DNA from: Vigna angularis
Taxonomy: Eukaryota; Streptophyta; Magnoliopsida; Fabales; Fabaceae
Assembly: GCF_016808095.1 (NCBI RefSeq)
Contig: NC_068972.1
Location: 11,466,383 to 11,530,382 of the forward strand
DNA length: 64,000 nucleotides
Direction of reading: 5' to 3'
Below the pieces are notes generated by a model. The model saw only the letters and a list, made by a program, of their open reading frames with translations. It did no database searches and was not told the origin of the DNA. A program made the position numbers and the translations under genes. Of this stretch, positions 60,181 to 64,000 are shown piece by piece (the first letter of the stretch is position 1; each line of letters starts with the position of its first letter).

Positions 60181-60182
<2 letters not shown>

Positions 60183-60429
60183 AGTTATATATACAAACAT
60201 ATATTAAAAATTTCCAAAAGAAAGAGCATTATACCAAACAAATCAATTTATATATAAGTTTCAACATGTTTCTCGTTCTAAACCAAACCAACTGGAATAT
60301 TTTTATTTGCTCATATAGTTAAAGTGATAATTCTAAACAAGAAAAGCAGACAAACAAATAATAGAGATAAAAGGGTAAGCTAATGTATCAAAAGACAAAT
60401 CATACAGCCCTAAGACGTGCAATCATTTA

Positions 60430-60720
60430 TTATAGACATGACTATCCGGATACATGTATTAACATCGTATTCTGATAAGTTATGCACTTGTGGTGGTTTT
60501 TACTGTTCTATAGAGTCATTACTAATTAGTTTCTCCCTACCCCACAGAAGTTTAGTTCGTTAATCATCTTAGAGCAAGGTAAAACCCCTGGGCTGGAATC
60601 TCCTACTCCTCTCACCACATACCTCAACCTTCTACACTTATGATTTAATGGTTATTAGAGCGTCAAGATAACTCATAACACGAAATCTCTATATCAATAT
60701 ATACACTATTGAAAAGTTAC
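60430..60720. repeat. Degenerate dispersed repeat, copy B
   Basis: Shares ordered blocks with 13480-13760 (ATCCGGATA, AAGTTATG, CTCCTACT/CTTACTAC, TTAATGGTTATTAGAG against TTGATGGTTATTAGAG, GATAACTC). Same orientation. Probably both come from one LTR family. Confidence 0.5.
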
Positions 60721-61914
60721 CATAGAAGTCTTTACAAGATCCATGAATATACACCAAACACATATATCATGTACATAACCAATAACAAACTCAACATCAT
60801 CACCATATAATATATTAATAAACAATATACTGCAGTTCATGAAGCATCACTGATTTCATACTAAACATATAATCCAAAACAAAATAACTAGTCAGAAAAC
60901 CATATTGGTGTTCGGATTGACATTCAACTCAAAGCCTTTGTAATATGAAGTGTTTTTAACACCTTCATTTTCTCTCACTCAATGCAGACAACCTATCACT
61001 CAACAAAAACATTAAAAAGTTATATACATGTGATAAGTGATAATCAACGATACCACGTCAACCATTTACAACAACAATAGCTCAACAATGAATGAATAAA
61101 TAATGTTTAAGACTAAAATAAAAATGTTTTCAAAATCTTGTACTCAATGTCATGGTAGCATAATTCAACGCCATATAGAAAAACAACTTCAAAATTGCGA
61201 ATTGGAAAACATTCACATTTTTTTCAAAATAAAATAATAAAAAGTATACACATCAATTCATTAACATAGCTATTTTTATAGGATCACAATAGGAAAACAA
61301 ACATTAAAGTCAAAATAAAAATACGTTAATCATTTCCAAATGCTAACATATCACTTAATATATAATACATGGTATTATTAAATAAATATTAGTAAGCAAT
61401 AAAAAGAATTAAACATTAAAATTTTGCATAAGAAAGATTGATTTATGTTAGTTATTTTCTACCACTTGGAGGTACTGGATTATTCTATTTCACATTCAAT
61501 AAATTTTGTTTTCTTTGTGTCACCTTGTTTTAAGAATAATAAAAGCAATACTATTAATTACGTTGTACTTTATATCTAAATATAAATTTTATATGAAATA
61601 GAAATATTAAAACACTTATATTAACTACAATAGAGCGATTACTTTTTTTTAAGGGTAAATTTAGTATGGGTGTTGCTCCCTACACTATCACAAATTTCTT
61701 CCTGCACCACCCCATTCCACAATTGTCCTTAAGTGAAAATTAAATTACCATAATTAAAATGTTAGAAAAAATAAACCGAAATGAAAGATCCAACATTCGT
61801 AGGCCAAGCCAAACGGATATGAATATCCGTTTAGGTCTCCATATTCATCATCTACTTGTATGTTTTCTTCGCCAACTGAGTTTTTTTAGATGTTTTTCAT
61901 GAGACAATATACAG

Positions 61915-61923
61915 TAAAACATA
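61915..61923. other. Target-site duplication, left copy (TAAAACATA)
   Basis: Nine bases repeated exactly at 63300-63308 on the other side of the Mutator-like element. Confidence 0.9.
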
Positions 61924-63299
61924 GGCTTAATACCTGTTTTTGTCCCTCTTTTTAAGGGAAATGTTCACTTTCGTCCCACCTTTTTCAAAAAGTTCAATGT
62001 GGTCCCACATTGTGAAAAAAGTGTCCAAGTTAATCCTTTTTTGTCACGGCGTTAAATATTTAACGATCCTGCTGCCAGCTAGGACTGATGTGTGCAACGT
62101 GGCTTTTTACCTGCGTAACGTGGCAGTTGATGTGGCAGTGGCAGTGATTAAAAAATTCTGAGTTAGGGTTTGAAGAGCAAGTGTGAGAACGGAGAGTGTA
62201 ATTTTGCCGTCGAAGCCCCTGGTTGAAGAAGCATCAATGGAGAATCCTCCCACGGCCTTTTTTTGTTGGCTCTGTTTTTCCTTTTTAAACACTGAAAACA
62301 GGTATATTGTTGTTAGGTGTAAGAATTACAAGAACTTGACAATTAAATGTAGAATAGAGTAGTGTGGAGCTTCCTTTTTCTCTCTCAAAAAGGATAAACG
62401 CACAATTTGCTCTGCAGATTTCATCACCCAATTTGTATTTCCAGTTCTTCCAAAATGTTGAAGGAATAGATCAGTGGTTAGGTTTCCTTTTAATAGTATT
62501 TAGAAATAAAGTAAGAATTAGGGTTTCCTTTTAATGTTAATTAAAATTAATTAGGGGTTGTTATATAAAGTAAGAATTTTTATTTCCTGTTAACGTTAAT
62601 TAAAAATAATTTGGGGTTGTTAATTTCTGTTGTAAGTGATAAATTTTAATTATTTCTCTAATTCTAAGTGAGAAATTTAATTAAACCAATTGAATCCTAA
62701 TTACTCTAGTTAAACCCCAAATGCTGATTCATCTCAATACCCTAATCTGAAGAATTTTTTCCCCAATTTTGTTTGCCTTCCTCTTCTTCGCGGAAACCCC
62801 AACTTAAGGCGGCTTGGGAGTCTTGGAGCTCGCGCAAAAGGATTGCTAGGGGAGCAACTTTATTCTTCCCCATATATGTTTTCGGGTTCTCTTTGTTCTC
62901 CCTCTTTTCTCTGTTCGAGCTTGACGTTGCAGGAGATCCTCATCCTCTCTGTTGTGGTTCACCCAAATTTGATTTGCAGGCACTCCAAAATGTTTATCCC
63001 CAAATCGCGATTTCGAAATACCCAAATCAAACCCTAACACTCAGAATTTTAATCTCACTGCCCACTGCCACGTTCTCAATTAATGGAAAACTGTCACTGC
63101 CACGTTACGCAACTAAAAAGCCACGTTGCACACATCAGTCCTAGCTGACAGCAGGATCGTTAAATATTTAACGCCGTGACCAAAAAGGATTAACTTGGAC
63201 ACTTTTTTCACAACGTGGGACCACATTAAACTTTTTGAAAAAGGTAGGACGAAAGTGAATATTTCCCTTAAAAAGAGGGACAAAAACAGGTATTAAGCC
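61924..63299. mobile_element. Non-autonomous Mutator-like element (MULE)
   Basis: A 1376-bp element with long terminal inverted repeats: left arm 61924-62173, right arm about 63028-63299. The arms begin GGCTTAATACCTGTTTTTG and contain matching GTTAAATATTTAACGATCCT and GCAACGTGGCTTTTTA. They differ by scattered substitutions and small indels. The perfect 9-bp duplication TAAAACATA and long arms are diagnostic of the Mutator superfamily. No transposase is present; the interior (about 62174-63027) has less AT-rich blocks that may be captured host sequence. Confidence 0.92.
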
Positions 63300-63308
63300 T
63301 AAAACATA

Positions 63309-64000
63309 CAACTTTTTTTTAATTTTTCATTTTTTTCACATACCAGCACAATAAGGATATAGAATTAGGGTTTTTAATTAAAAATATAAAATGTTAATTT
63401 AAAAGTAAAAAGAAAAATTAACTTAAGAATAATTTTGGAAGAAAAGTAAATTGAGGAAGTGCTGGAAGAAGGCAGTGTGGTGGAGGGAGCATCTTTTATT
63501 TAGTATATATTTTTCATCAATATACTTATTGATTATTAAAAGTGAGATTTATTTATTATTAAAAGCGAAATCTATTTATATTATACAATTAAAATAAAAT
63601 TATTTCTTAAAATATTTATATATTAAAAATAAATAACTATGAGTTGGGAAAACAGTAAACTATAATAGAAGTTGTGAAAAAGATAAATGTACACTAAACT
63701 GAATTGACGAAGAGAATTATAATGAGCATTACTATCATCAACAGTGCCGTGTGATAACAAAAAGTAACAAAAATACATCAATAATTTTACATTATTTTTT
63801 TATAGAAAAAAATTGCCCCTATTTCTTCCGCGAATGTTGCATACAGCACTTTCCAATTAAATTCAAATCATGCTTAATTTGAATTAACTTGATTATTCGA
63901 TTAATAATTTCTAACTTTTAGATTAATAAGTATATTAGATATCTGAGAACTTGATTTGTCTTTTTTTATTTATTTATATGTTTTATATCGTGTCTTAATT
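63309..64000. other. AT-rich end of the window
   Basis: No gene or repeat boundary recognised. Confidence 0.6.

Larger units (their letters stand above)
58730..61914. other. Gene-free AT-rich DNA with an old repeat
   Basis: No gene seen. It contains the second copy of the dispersed repeat (60430-60720) and a (TA)n tract (60147-60180). Confidence 0.5.

Noticed and set aside
62773..63144. 123-residue plus-strand frame in the Mutator-like element
   Set aside because: It runs into the right inverted arm and no domain is visible; kept only as possible captured sequence in the findings.

Overview
The window looks like nuclear DNA of a flowering plant, most likely a legume (this family placement is inference). 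Reasons: spliced genes with GT-AG introns, plant-only protein families (DYW-class PPR, PDLP, DELLA/GRAS, CCT, DUF3527, caleosin), strongly AT-rich intergenic DNA full of (TA)n and (CT)n microsatellites, and plant-type transposable elements. There is no operon structure, CRISPR array or recognisable rRNA or tRNA gene.

Layout. 1-4.0 kb is a graveyard: a broken P-class PPR gene (1165-2022) cut off by an antisense LTR-retrotransposon fragment, then a small antisense YUCCA monooxygenase remnant (about 3.6-3.9 kb). An intact single-exon DYW-class PPR gene follows (4010-6373, +). At 9333-10595 (-) lies a three-exon plasmodesmata-located protein (PDLP) gene. 10.6-20.4 kb is gene-poor and AT-rich; it holds a non-autonomous hAT-like element (15269-16672) with an exact 8-bp target duplication. 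An eight-exon TLDc/OXR-type gene (20489-26555, +) has a copia-type, pol-less LTR element (22928-25380) in intron 5. A second hAT-like element sits at 27948-28736. A five-exon CCT-domain regulator (30280-33564, +) and an intronless DELLA-like GRAS regulator (35042-36514, +) follow. 36.5-43 kb is gene-free. A DUF3527 gene (44260-46417, +), a small cysteine-rich protein gene (51224-51601, -) and a six-exon caleosin/peroxygenase gene (53247-54843, -) come next. The last 10 kb carries a two-exon remnant of a peroxisomal NAD-carrier gene, an LRR-like fragment and a non-autonomous Mutator-like element (61924-63299) with roughly 250-bp terminal inverted repeats and a perfect 9-bp target duplication.

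The genes are independent transcription units and do not form one pathway: organelle RNA editing (PPR), cell-to-cell channels (PDLP), oxidative-stress tolerance (TLDc), transcriptional control (CCT, gibberellin signalling by DELLA) and lipid-droplet oxylipin chemistry (caleosin). Exon boundaries below were worked out by hand: each multi-exon model keeps frame across every junction and uses GT-AG sites. I found no convincing new biological system. The most unusual items are the gag-derived LTR element with a serine-rich repeated tail inside the TLDc gene, the DELLA-like protein with an altered N-terminal gibberellin-perception motif, and the element-rich ends with exact target duplications.
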